Shown: positions 1-7,330, counted from the stretch's first letter. The stretch is 15,233 nucleotides of DNA from JBGPYM01 sp041493205 (GCA_041493205.1 JBGPYM010000046.1:1-15233); one strand, 5' to 3'. Translations and numbers: made by a program. The notes: generated from the letters alone by a model not told the origin.

Positions 1-987
1 CCCCAGAATCCTCTGCGTCGCGTCCCCGAGGAATTTGTCCTCCATGGGGGGTATGCCCACCACGGCGGCCGGAAAGACGGGATCGCGCCGGTGCGTGACG
101 GCGCTGCAATGAAAGACGGGAAACTCGGCCGCATGCGAGTAGTGTCCGAAATGATCGCCGAACGGCCCTTCCATCCTCCGCTCACCCGGCTGCACAACGC
201 CTTCCAGGATGAATTCGGCATTTGCCGGCACGGGAATGGATATCGAGGTCCCGTGCGTGAATTCAGTCCGTCTTCCACGGAGGAATCCGGCGAACATCGC
301 TTCGTCGATGTTTTCCGGCAGGGGCGCCACAGTTGCCAGCAGCAGTGCAGGATCGGTCCCGAGCGCCACGGCCAGCTCCAGCGGCTGACCGAGCTTCTCG
401 GCCTGGTAATAGTGGAACCCTCCCCCCTTCTGAATCTGCCAGTGCATGCCGGTGGTTTTCTTGTCAAACACATGCATCCGGTACACACCCATGTTCCGCT
501 TGCCGCTCCGGGGATCGTAGGTCACGACCTGCGGGAGCGTCAGGAAGCGCCCGCCGTCTTCCGGCCAGCAGGTGAGAACGGGGAGGCGGTCCAGGTCGGG
601 ATCCTCCACCACCTGCTGTGCGAGTCCCGAACGGACAGTGCGCACCGGAGAGTGGAGGAAGCGCCCCGCGAGCGAACGATTTTTCCAGACGGTGGACGGC
701 TTCGGGGGGAACACGTCCCCCAGAAAATGAATCAGCTCTTCGCCGAGCTGTTCCGGATGCTTGTGGAGCGCCAGCTCGCACCGGAAGTCGCTTGCCAGGG
801 CATTGATCACGAGCGGATACGGAGAGCCTTTCACCTTCTCGAACCAGAGTGCAGGCTTCCCCTCCCGGATCCCGCGTGAAGCGATTTCGGTGATTTCCAG
901 ATACGGGTCCACCTCGAACGGGACCCGATGCAGCTCGCCCACGGATTCGAGATACCGCGCGAAATCGCCGTAACTCGGGAACGTCAT
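1..987 (-). CDS. ubiD: UbiD-family prenyl-FMN-dependent decarboxylase (partial, C-terminus off window)
   Basis: The reading frame is open from the ATG at 987 to the window edge (329 residues seen; the family is usually close to 500), so the C-terminal third is missing. UbiD enzymes use prenylated FMN to remove an aromatic carboxyl group. In quinone synthesis the substrate is a prenylated hydroxybenzoate or dihydroxynaphthoate. Family signatures visible in translation are NMGVYRMHVFDKKTTGMHW (residues 165-183), EGPFGDHFGHYS (273-284) and VVGIPPMEDKFLG (309-321). The start codon sits in a 4-base ATGA overlap with the stop of ubiX, the gene that makes its cofactor, which supports both this start and translational coupling. 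With the upstream UbiA-type gene, a role in the futalosine menaquinone route (MqnL-like) is likely. The actual substrate is inferred, and other UbiD aromatic acids cannot be excluded. Confidence 0.93.
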   Translation of the reverse strand, partial: MTFPSYGDFARYLESVGELHRVPFEVDPYLEITEIASRGIREGKPALWFEKVKGSPYPLVINALASDFRCELALHKHPEQLGEELIHFLGDVFPPKPSTVWKNRSLAGRFLHSPVRTVRSGLAQQVVEDPDLDRLPVLTCWPEDGGRFLTLPQVVTYDPRSGKRNMGVYRMHVFDKKTTGMHWQIQKGGGFHYYQAEKLGQPLELAVALGTDPALLLATVAPLPENIDEAMFAGFLRGRRTEFTHGTSISIPVPANAEFILEGVVQPGERRMEGPFGDHFGHYSHAAEFPVFHCSAVTHRRDPVFPAAVVGIPPMEDKFLGDATQRILG

Positions 988-1535
988 TCCAGCTCCTCCG
1001 CACGCCATCCCCGTCCCGTGCCGAGGCCAATCTGCGCCATGACCCTGTCGGTAAAGCCCGCGACGTACTCATCGACGGTTTTCGGGACGAAATACATGGG
1101 GGGTGCGATCGGCATGATCACCGCGCCGTAGCCGGAGAGCCGCGCGCACTGTTCCAGCGAGAGCGTGGACATGGGGGATTCACGGACGCAGATGACGAGG
1201 GTGCGCCGTTCCTTGAGGCAGACCTGGGCGGTGCGCGTGATAAGCGTGTCGCCGATCCCCGATGCGATTTTTCCGACCGTCGATGTGGAGGCCGGAATAA
1301 TGACAAAGGCGTCGAAAGCATTGGATCCCGAAGCGAGCGGCGCTGCGAGATCATCGTCCGAGAAGATCCGCGTCGCCAGCGGCTTCAGATCCTTCTCGTT
1401 CATGTTCAGCTCGTCGCGGAGGAGTATTTTTCCCCAGCTGCTCACAATCAGGAATTTCTTTTCGGGACATTTACTGAGAAAATCCACAGCAAAAACCGCA
1501 CCCGAGGAGCCGGTGATCCCGACGGCGATTTTCAT
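984..1535 (-). CDS. ubiX: UbiX flavin prenyltransferase
   Basis: This 183-residue protein is the usual length for the UbiX/Pad1 family, which joins dimethylallyl phosphate to reduced FMN to make the prenyl-FMN cofactor of UbiD. The N-terminal flavoprotein loop GITGSSGA is at residues 6-13. The PASTSTVGKIASGIGDTLITR block (81-101) corresponds to the family's P-x-S-x-x-T-x-x-x-I-A-x-G segment. KERRTLVICVRESP (108-121) and the MPIAPPMYFVP stretch (141-151) complete the signature. Its ATG lies in an ATGA overlap with the end of the UbiA-like gene, and its TGA overlaps the ubiD start, so the three genes form one coupled unit. Cytosolic dodecamer is the family rule, not seen here. The function call is firm; only the pathway (menaquinone versus another quinone or aromatic acid) is inferred. 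Confidence 0.93.
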   Translation of the reverse strand: MKIAVGITGSSGAVFAVDFLSKCPEKKFLIVSSWGKILLRDELNMNEKDLKPLATRIFSDDDLAAPLASGSNAFDAFVIIPASTSTVGKIASGIGDTLITRTAQVCLKERRTLVICVRESPMSTLSLEQCARLSGYGAVIMPIAPPMYFVPKTVDEYVAGFTDRVMAQIGLGTGRGWRAEELE

Positions 1536-2365
1536 ATGTAGACCCCCACGGCCACCATGCTGAAGACCGCAAGGCCCGCCACGGCGTTAATCCTGAAAAA
1601 CGCCAGCTCGACATTGTCGGCTTTTTTCTGCTCCAGGTAGAGAAGCCAGCCGGTAAGGGCAAGCAAAGGAAGCGCGAGGAGGGACATCACGGAAGTAAAA
1701 AACAGGATGACCAGAAGGGCGAACGCGATACCGTGAAAGAGCGCAGAATACCTGAGGGCGCGTTCCCTTCCGAACCGTGCCGGGAAGGAATAGAGCGATT
1801 CATGCCGGTCGAATTCCTCGTCCAGCGTCGCATAGATGATATCGAATCCGGCGACCCAGAAGAGCGTGAAGAGCGAGAGGAGTCCCGGGACCATGAGATT
1901 GTCGAACGATGGCGACACCGCAAACCATCCGCCGAGCGGCCCCATGGCAAGCCCAAACCCGACCCCGAAATGTGCCAGGGGCGTGTAGCGTTTCATGGTC
2001 GGGTAGACGACGAATACTGCAAGCGGGATGGCGGACATGCGGAAACAAAAATCCGAAATGAAATATGCGGATCCCGCGTACAATGCGAGGCCGGCGATCA
2101 TCACCCAGGACGCCTCCCAGAGCGTCATGCGCCCCGAGGGGAGGTCACGCGCCGACGTCCGGGGGTTGCGCGCATCGATCTGCCGGTCGATGATCCGGTT
2201 GAGGGCAAATGCGACGGTCCGTGCGCCTGTTCCCGCCGTCAGGACGAGAATAAGCGTTTTCAGGGGCGGAAGGGCATCCTTCGATCCGAGCAACACGCCG
2301 CTATAAATGAGCGGGAGCGAAAAGAGCGTATGTTCGATCTTGACGAATGAAAAGTAGCGGCGCAT
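1532..2365 (-). CDS. UbiA-family polyprenyltransferase (probable menaquinone pathway, MqnP-like)
   Basis: A 277-residue integral membrane protein with many hydrophobic segments (for example around residues 35-55, 85-105, 110-125, 135-150, 158-180 and 205-235). It carries the two aspartate-rich motifs of UbiA prenyltransferases: NRIIDRQID (56-64), followed by an S-A-R-D-L-P-S-G stretch, and DIIYATLDEEFD (175-186). These bind the Mg-diphosphate of the prenyl donor. The family attaches a polyprenyl tail to an aromatic acid in the membrane. Linkage to ubiX and ubiD downstream, with no chorismate lyase in view, fits prenylation of 1,4-dihydroxy-6-naphthoate in the futalosine route. 4-hydroxybenzoate in ubiquinone synthesis is the alternative. 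It starts 20 bases after the guaA stop with only a weak GGA-like ribosome site, so cotranscription with guaA is likely. A second ATG at 2369 is out of frame. Confidence 0.88.
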   Translation of the reverse strand: MRRYFSFVKIEHTLFSLPLIYSGVLLGSKDALPPLKTLILVLTAGTGARTVAFALNRIIDRQIDARNPRTSARDLPSGRMTLWEASWVMIAGLALYAGSAYFISDFCFRMSAIPLAVFVVYPTMKRYTPLAHFGVGFGLAMGPLGGWFAVSPSFDNLMVPGLLSLFTLFWVAGFDIIYATLDEEFDRHESLYSFPARFGRERALRYSALFHGIAFALLVILFFTSVMSLLALPLLALTGWLLYLEQKKADNVELAFFRINAVAGLAVFSMVAVGVYI

Positions 2366-2385
2366 GCATTATCCGGCTTTTGTGC

Positions 2386-3939
2386 TCATTCCCATTCGAT
2401 CGTCGCGGGGGGCTTGGAGCTGATATCGTACACCACGCGGTTGATCCCCCGGATTTCGTTCGTGATGCGCGAAGAGATCCGCGCCAGCACATCGTGCGGC
2501 ATCCGGAACCAGTCTGCCGTCATCCCGTCTACGCTGCTGACCGCCCGGAGGGCGACGGTGTATTCGTACGTACGGTCGTCACCCATGACGCCCACGGATT
2601 TTACCGGCAGCAAGACGACAAACCCCTGCCAGATGTCGCGATAGAGGCCGGCACGTTTGACTTCCTCCACGAAGATCGCATCGGCGTCGCGGAGGAGGCG
2701 GAGCCGCTCGCGGGTGACCTCGCCAAGGACCCGGACTGCGAGTCCGGGTCCGGGAAAGGGGTGCCGCCAGATGAGGTCGTCCGGGAGGCCGAGCTCGGCA
2801 CCGACGGCGCGGACTTCGTCTTTGAAGAGCTCCCGGAACGGCTCGATCAGTTTCAGCCGCATGGTTGCGGGGAGCCCCCCCACGTTGTGGTGCGACTTGA
2901 TCGTCACGGAGGGACCTCTAAACGACGTCGATTCGATGACATCGGGGTAAAGCGTCCCCTGGGCAAGGAAGTTCACCTGGCCGATCGCTTGCGATTCCCG
3001 TTCGAACACGTCGATGAAAAGCTTGCCGATGATCTTCCGTTTTTGTTCAGGGTCCGACACGCCGGCCAGGGCATCGAGGAACTGGTCGGAGGCATCCACG
3101 TGGAGGAGTTTCATCTTGAACCGGTCGCGGAACGTGCTGACGACCGCCGCCGACTCGTCCTTGCGCATCAGCCCGTTATCGATGTGAATGCAGGTAAGCT
3201 GATCGCCGATTGCTTCATGCAGCAGCACCGCCGCGACCGAGGAATCGACTCCGCCGCTGAGCGCGCAGATGACTCTCCCCTCCCCGATGGTGGCACGGAG
3301 GGAGCGAAGAGATTCCAGAATGTACGACGAGGGATTCCATCCCCCCGTGCAGCCGCAGATCCGGTAGAGGAAATTGTGGAGTACTTCCTTCCCTTTCGGC
3401 GTGTGGACCACTTCGGGATGAAACTGGACGGCGTAGATCTTCCGGGAGGGATTCCTGACCGCACAGATCGGCGCGTTCGCGGTATGCGCGATCGGTTCAA
3501 AATCGAGCGGTGGGGCGGTGAGGTGATCGCCGTGACTCATCCAGACCTTGAGCCCGTTCGGCCCGTCAGGGGTGATCCCCGCAAAAAGGTCGCTCCGGTC
3601 GTCGATCACCAGCTCCGCCGGCCCGTACTCGCGCCGCGCGGCCTTGTCGAGTTTTCCGCCGAGCTGGTACGCCAGAAGCTGAAGCCCGTAGCAAATCCCG
3701 AGCACAGGGATGCCGAGCGACCAGACCTCGGGGGACGAAAGCGGCGCCCCCTCGTCGTACGCGCTGTAGGGACTCCCCGAGAGGATGATCCCTTTCGGGT
3801 TGAGGGCCCGGATTTTCTCTATGGGGGTGTTGAACGGGTGGAGCTCAGAATATACGCCTGCTTCCCTCACCCGGCGGGCAATGAGCTGCGAATATTGCGA
3901 GCCGTAGTCGAGGATCAGGACGAGTTCTGAGTGGGTCAT
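2386..3939 (-). CDS. guaA: GMP synthase (glutamine-hydrolysing)
   Basis: At 517 residues this is the usual bacterial length. It converts XMP, ATP and glutamine to GMP in purine synthesis. The N-terminal glutamine amidotransferase domain (about 1-195) has LDYGSQYSQLIARR, the nucleophile in GICYGLQ (Cys83), and His174/Glu176 in VQFHPEVV. The ATP-pyrophosphatase domain has the PP-loop ALSGGVDSS (226-234). The C-terminal dimerisation/XMP domain has the conserved PFPGPGLAVRVLGE stretch and ends in the family tail PPATIEWE. The homology start is unambiguous because the conserved region begins within ten residues, yet no Shine-Dalgarno sequence lies before the ATG and a promoter ends only a few bases upstream (see separate entry). 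It is the first gene of a probable operon running into the UbiA-UbiX-UbiD cassette. Confidence 0.98.
   Translation of the reverse strand: MTHSELVLILDYGSQYSQLIARRVREAGVYSELHPFNTPIEKIRALNPKGIILSGSPYSAYDEGAPLSSPEVWSLGIPVLGICYGLQLLAYQLGGKLDKAARREYGPAELVIDDRSDLFAGITPDGPNGLKVWMSHGDHLTAPPLDFEPIAHTANAPICAVRNPSRKIYAVQFHPEVVHTPKGKEVLHNFLYRICGCTGGWNPSSYILESLRSLRATIGEGRVICALSGGVDSSVAAVLLHEAIGDQLTCIHIDNGLMRKDESAAVVSTFRDRFKMKLLHVDASDQFLDALAGVSDPEQKRKIIGKLFIDVFERESQAIGQVNFLAQGTLYPDVIESTSFRGPSVTIKSHHNVGGLPATMRLKLIEPFRELFKDEVRAVGAELGLPDDLIWRHPFPGPGLAVRVLGEVTRERLRLLRDADAIFVEEVKRAGLYRDIWQGFVVLLPVKSVGVMGDDRTYEYTVALRAVSSVDGMTADWFRMPHDVLARISSRITNEIRGINRVVYDISSKPPATIEWE
2727..2751. repeat. Perfect 11-bp inverted repeat with 3-base loop inside guaA
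   Basis: GGACCCGGACT (2727-2737) and AGTCCGGGTCC (2741-2751) are exact reverse complements separated by three bases. The mRNA would form a very stable GC-rich hairpin. It falls on codons for the conserved GPGLAVRV segment of GMP synthase, so the protein sequence constrains it strongly. There is no following U-run, so it does not look like a terminator. It may be a chance product of codon choice. Confidence 0.8.
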
Positions 3940-3947
3940 TATATCAT

Positions 3948-3976
3948 AATATACGATTTTTCTCTGATTTCTTCAA
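3948..3976 (-). promoter_or_regulatory. Putative guaA promoter, almost leaderless
   Basis: On the minus strand TTGAAG (3976-3971) is followed after 17 bases by TATATT (3953-3948); counted from the TTG this is TTG-N20-TAnnTT. The region is clearly AT-rich compared with its surroundings. If transcription begins about 6-7 bases downstream, it starts near 3941, within a few bases of the ATG at 3939. The guaA mRNA would then be leaderless or nearly so, consistent with the absence of a ribosome site. This is inferred from sequence only. Confidence 0.5.
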
Positions 3977-4003
3977 AAGTTGCGGGCGAGGCGGGGATTC
4001 CCC

Positions 4004-5338
4004 CTACCGCCGGCGACGTTTTCTCCGGAGAAATTCCTCCAGGATGCCGGCAAGGTCCGGTTTCGTGACCTCGTCCAGCGTGTACTGGACACGAACGGAA
4101 GGTTTTGAAATGTTCAGGACGCGCCGCAGGTCGATCGGCGTGCCGATGATGACCGCATCGCATGGCACCTTGTCGATGGTCGTTTCCAGGTCATGGACCT
4201 GCTCATCGCCGTACCCCATCGCAGGGAGCACTGCGCCCGTGCGCGGGTACTTCACGTATGTTTCGGCAATGGAGTTGACGGCGTACGGCCGCGGGTCGAT
4301 GATTGCGCTCGCGCCGAACATTTTCGCCGCGATGGTCCCCGCGCCATAGCTCATTTCGCCGTGCGTCAACGTCGGCCCGTCCTCAATCACCAGCACGCGT
4401 TTTCCGCGGATGACCGCGGCGTCCTCCACGGTAATCGTTGAATTCGCCCTGATGATCGCGGCGCGGGGATTGACGGCCGTGACGTTTCGCATGACGGTGT
4501 CGGTATTCTCCGGGGAAGCCGAATCGACCTTATTAATGACAATGACGTCGGCCAGCCGGACATTCACTGCGCCCGGGTAATACGTCAGCTCATGGCCGGG
4601 ACGATGGGGGTCCACAACGGTGATGGTCAGATCGGGGCGGTAAAACGACATGTCGTTGTTGCCGCCGTCCCACACGATGACGTCCGCCTCCTTCTCCGCC
4701 TGCCGGAGAATCGCTTCATAATCGACCCCCGCATAGATGATCGTCCCTTCGACGATGTGGGGTTCGTACTCCTCCATTTCCTCGACCGTACAATGGTTCT
4801 TCACCAGATCGTCCAGCGTTCCGTAGCGCTGCACTTTCTGCCTGACCAGGTCCCCGTACGGCATGGGGTGGCGGACCGCCACCACGCGCTTCCCGCGGCG
4901 CCGGAGCTCGCTGCACACCTTGCGTGATGTCTGGCTCTTTCCGGAGCCCGTGCGGACGGCCACCACGGCAATGACCGGGACCTTTGAGGCGAGCATGGTG
5001 AGGGCCGTCCCCAGCACTTTGAAATCGGCTCCGAGCGACAGCACGAGGGATGCCTTATCCATGATGTACTGATGCGACACGTCGGAGTACGAAAACACCA
5101 CCTCGTCCACGCGGAGCTTTGCGATGAGCCGGGGAAGATCCGACTCGGGGAAAATCGGGATTCCTTTCGGGTACAATTTCCCTGCAAGCGCGGCCGGATA
5201 CTTGCGGCCGGCGATATTCGGTATCTGTGTTGCGGTGAACGCGACAACCTCACACTTCCGGTTGCCGCGATAGACGGTATTGAAATTATGGAAGTCCCTC
5301 CCCGCCGCTCCCATGATCAGCACACGCGTTTTGGGCAT
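4004..5338 (-). CDS. Cyclic 2,3-diphosphoglycerate synthetase-like P-loop protein (COG2403-type, role unknown in bacteria)
   Basis: A 444-residue protein recognised from the N-terminal MGAAGRDFHNFN signature (9-20), a Rossmann-like domain (about 1-115), a P-loop VRTGSGKSQTSR (128-139), WDGGNND (223-229), DPHRPGHE (243-250), the GTPase-like INKVD (268-272), VIEDGPTLTHGEMSYGAGT (317-335) and MGYGDEQ (374-380). Archaeal relatives cyclise 2,3-diphosphoglycerate, a thermoprotectant of some methanogens. Bacterial members are usually annotated by homology as cPGS or 'predicted GTPase', without evidence I know of for that reaction. The start at 5338 is chosen over an upstream in-frame codon at 5557 because a strong GAGGAGAG ribosome site (5343-5350) precedes it and the conserved domain begins there. 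The last eight residues are mostly Arg/Lys. It lies 29 bases after carbamate kinase and is surely cotranscribed, hinting at a carbamoyl- or acyl-phosphate-related role (inference). Confidence 0.85.
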   Translation of the reverse strand: MPKTRVLIMGAAGRDFHNFNTVYRGNRKCEVVAFTATQIPNIAGRKYPAALAGKLYPKGIPIFPESDLPRLIAKLRVDEVVFSYSDVSHQYIMDKASLVLSLGADFKVLGTALTMLASKVPVIAVVAVRTGSGKSQTSRKVCSELRRRGKRVVAVRHPMPYGDLVRQKVQRYGTLDDLVKNHCTVEEMEEYEPHIVEGTIIYAGVDYEAILRQAEKEADVIVWDGGNNDMSFYRPDLTITVVDPHRPGHELTYYPGAVNVRLADVIVINKVDSASPENTDTVMRNVTAVNPRAAIIRANSTITVEDAAVIRGKRVLVIEDGPTLTHGEMSYGAGTIAAKMFGASAIIDPRPYAVNSIAETYVKYPRTGAVLPAMGYGDEQVHDLETTIDKVPCDAVIIGTPIDLRRVLNISKPSVRVQYTLDEVTKPDLAGILEEFLRRKRRRR

Positions 5339-5367
5339 ACAGCTCTCCTCGTGATCAGAAATGAATG

Positions 5368-6336
5368 TCAGCGACCTGGTGCGTCGGCTGTCCGTACAAT
5401 ATGTGTTCCGCCCTTCCCTCCGATGGCTTCGATGAGGTGCGCAGCATTGGTAATGATGGCCTCGCGCCCGCCCCGTTCGAGAAACACCAGGGCCGCGGCG
5501 ATTTTCGGTCCCATGCTCCCCGGAGGGAACTGTCCGTCGGCGATGTGGGCCCGGCACTCCTCCGCGGTGAGCTGATCCAGTCCGCGCTGGGACGCCTTGC
5601 GGTAATCGAGATAGACCTTGTCTTCGTCGGTGGCGATGGCAAACACGTCGGCATGCAGCTGCCAGGCGAGAATGGCGGACGTATGGTCCTTGTCAATCAC
5701 GGCCTCGACCCCCTTGGTGATGTCATGGTCGTTGAAGACCGGCACACCGCCGCCGCCGCCGGCGATGACGACGAGTCCGCGGTCAACGCACGCCCGGATG
5801 GCTTCCAGTTCCACGATCCCCTTCGGCTCGGGTGAGGCAACCACGCGCCGGAAGCCGCGCGCGGCATCCTCGATAAAGTCCCAGCCGAAGAGGTCCCGGT
5901 ACCGACGGGCTTCATCGCGCGTGTAAAACGGGCCGATCGGCTTGGTCGGTTTCTGGAACGCGGGATCGGCTGCGTCGACGAGCACCTGCGTGACGAGGGA
6001 AACGACCGGCGTGTTGAGTCCTTCGACCTGCATCGCCTGCCACATCGCGTACTGGAGAACGTACCCGATCTCGCCCTGCGTCGCCGCCACGCCGCAGTCG
6101 AGCGGCATCCGGTAGGCATGCGCCGCCGCCAGTTCGGACCGGACGAGCATGGCGCCCACCTGCGGCCCGTTGCCGTGGGTGAGGACAACACGGTGGCCCG
6201 CCTTGATCAGCTTGACGACCACATTGGCCGTCTCCACCGCATTCTGAAATTGTTCCTGCGCGGTCCCTTTCTGTCCCTCCCGGATGAGCGCATTCCCGCC
6301 GACCGCAACAAGGACAAGCTTCGACGCGTCAGTCAC
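5368..6336 (-). CDS. arcC: Carbamate kinase
   Basis: A 322-residue member of the amino-acid kinase fold that interconverts carbamoyl phosphate + ADP and carbamate + ATP. Motifs: VGGNAL (12-17), LTHGNGPQVG (52-61), QKPTKPIGPFY (128-138, with the conserved lysines), GGGGGVPV (193-200), EAVIDKDH (211-218), ATDEDKVYLDY (235-245) and GSMGPKI (273-279). The start is a GTG at 6336 that overlaps the OTC stop by 8 bases, indicating coupling to OTC; there is no strong ribosome site of its own. The usual partner arginine deiminase is not in the window. With OTC it would most simply turn citrulline-derived carbamoyl phosphate into ATP, but the reverse direction or another carbamoyl donor is possible. The arcC name is by function; the operon is not a canonical arcABC. 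Confidence 0.95.
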   Translation of the reverse strand: MTDASKLVLVAVGGNALIREGQKGTAQEQFQNAVETANVVVKLIKAGHRVVLTHGNGPQVGAMLVRSELAAAHAYRMPLDCGVAATQGEIGYVLQYAMWQAMQVEGLNTPVVSLVTQVLVDAADPAFQKPTKPIGPFYTRDEARRYRDLFGWDFIEDAARGFRRVVASPEPKGIVELEAIRACVDRGLVVIAGGGGGVPVFNDHDITKGVEAVIDKDHTSAILAWQLHADVFAIATDEDKVYLDYRKASQRGLDQLTAEECRAHIADGQFPPGSMGPKIAAALVFLERGGREAIITNAAHLIEAIGGKGGTHIVRTADAPGR

Positions 6337-7285
6337 GCAGCAGCTCGTACATGATGGCCTTCTGCACGTGCAGGCGGTTCTCCGCCTCCTGAAACACGAC
6401 CGAGTTCTTCGAATCGATGATCTCGTCAGTCACTTCCTCCCCCCGGTGCGCAGGGAGACAGTGCATGAAGAGCGCATCCGGCCGCGCATGCGCAAAGAGA
6501 TCACGGTTCACCTGATACGGTCTGAAGATGCTCCTGCGCTGTGCCGCTTCCGCCTCCTGCCCCATGCTTGCCCAGGTGTCCGTGTAGACCACATCCGCAT
6601 CTCTCACGGCTTCCACGGGATCTGCGGTCCAGGAGATCGTCGCACCGCTTTCACGAGCAATCGCTCGGGAACGCTCCATGACCCCGCTGTCGGGCGTGTA
6701 GCCCTGGGGCGTCCCGACCGCGAGTGTCACGCCGAGCTTCGCGGCGGCGAGCATCAGCGAGTGGGTGACGTTGTTCCCGTCGCCGATATACGTCACCTTG
6801 AGCTTCTTCAGGTTCTTCTTGCATTCAATGATGGTCAGAAAATCCGCCATCGCCTGGCACGGATGCTCGAAATCAGTCAGGCCGTTGATCACCGGTATGG
6901 ACGCGTGTTCCGCCATGGACGTGCAGATGTCATGGCCGAACGTGCGGATCATGATGCCGCTGACCATGCGCTCGAGATTCTTCGCCACATCATAGACCGA
7001 TTCCCGCTTCCCGAGGTTGATGTCGGCAGGGGTGAGCAGCAGCGAGTCTCCGCCGAGCTGCTTGATGCCGACCGTAAAGGTGGTGCGTGTCCGGAGCGAA
7101 GGCTTTTCGAAAATCAGGGCCATCATTTTCCCGTCGAGCGACTTCCTGTATTTCGCCGGCCGGGCCTTCATATCCGTGGCGCGTGCAAAGAGCGCCCGCA
7201 TTTCGGCGGGCGACAGATCGTCAACTGACAGAAAATCCCTTCCGCGCAGACCCTTGGGTGCGCGTTGCGATTTCTTTTTTTTCAC
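6329..7285 (-). CDS. argF: Ornithine carbamoyltransferase
   Basis: A 318-residue transcarbamylase joining carbamoyl phosphate and ornithine to give citrulline and phosphate (reversible). The carbamoyl phosphate site SLRTRT (63-68), HPCQAMAD (141-148), the ornithine-loop DTWASMGQE (236-244) and HCLPAHRG (275-282) are all present. The SMG motif supports ornithine rather than acetylornithine or another acceptor. I place the start at the GTG at 7285, because AAGGAG (7294-7299) lies 8 bases ahead of it. An upstream ATG at 7333 would add 16 atypical residues and would fall between the proposed promoter and the ribosome site. The N-terminus is basic (four lysines after the start), encoded over an 8-A run. 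It leads the OTC-carbamate kinase-cPGS-like operon; whether it is anabolic (argF) or catabolic (arcB) cannot be told from sequence. Confidence 0.95.
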   Translation of the reverse strand: MKKKKSQRAPKGLRGRDFLSVDDLSPAEMRALFARATDMKARPAKYRKSLDGKMMALIFEKPSLRTRTTFTVGIKQLGGDSLLLTPADINLGKRESVYDVAKNLERMVSGIMIRTFGHDICTSMAEHASIPVINGLTDFEHPCQAMADFLTIIECKKNLKKLKVTYIGDGNNVTHSLMLAAAKLGVTLAVGTPQGYTPDSGVMERSRAIARESGATISWTADPVEAVRDADVVYTDTWASMGQEAEAAQRRSIFRPYQVNRDLFAHARPDALFMHCLPAHRGEEVTDEIIDSKNSVVFQEAENRLHVQKAIMYELLRD

Positions 7286-7293
7286 GGGGGGTG

Positions 7294-7299
7294 CTCCTT
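7294..7299 (-). promoter_or_regulatory. Ribosome binding site deciding the OTC start
   Basis: AAGGAG on the minus strand, 8 bases before the GTG at 7285. It fixes that GTG as the OTC start in preference to the longer ATG at 7333. Confidence 0.75.
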
Positions 7300-7330
7300 G
7301 TGGAAACTGATGCGGGCTTCGTTGTATATT

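Noticed and set aside
91..879. Open frame of 262 codons on the plus strand at the window start
   Set aside because: It lies opposite the UbiD coding region, whose conserved motifs are intact; no independent start signal or family match.
2347..3930. Open frame of 527 codons on the plus strand, antisense to guaA
   Set aside because: It is a shadow of guaA: composition is charged and low quality, no family is recognisable, and the opposite strand encodes a complete GMP synthase.
3985..4012. GGGG/CCCC hairpin at the end of the cPGS-like gene as a terminator
   Set aside because: The stem is only four clean pairs plus a poor extension and is not followed by a U-run on the minus strand, so I do not call it.
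3939..4163. Small 74-codon minus-strand frame between the cPGS-like gene and guaA
   Set aside because: It mostly overlaps the 3' end of the cPGS-like gene in another frame, ends at the guaA start, and has no recognisable features.
5339..5557. Longer start for the cPGS-like gene at 5557
   Set aside because: The extra 73 residues overlap carbamate kinase, look like out-of-frame Arg-rich sequence, and lie before a strong ribosome site for the ATG at 5338.
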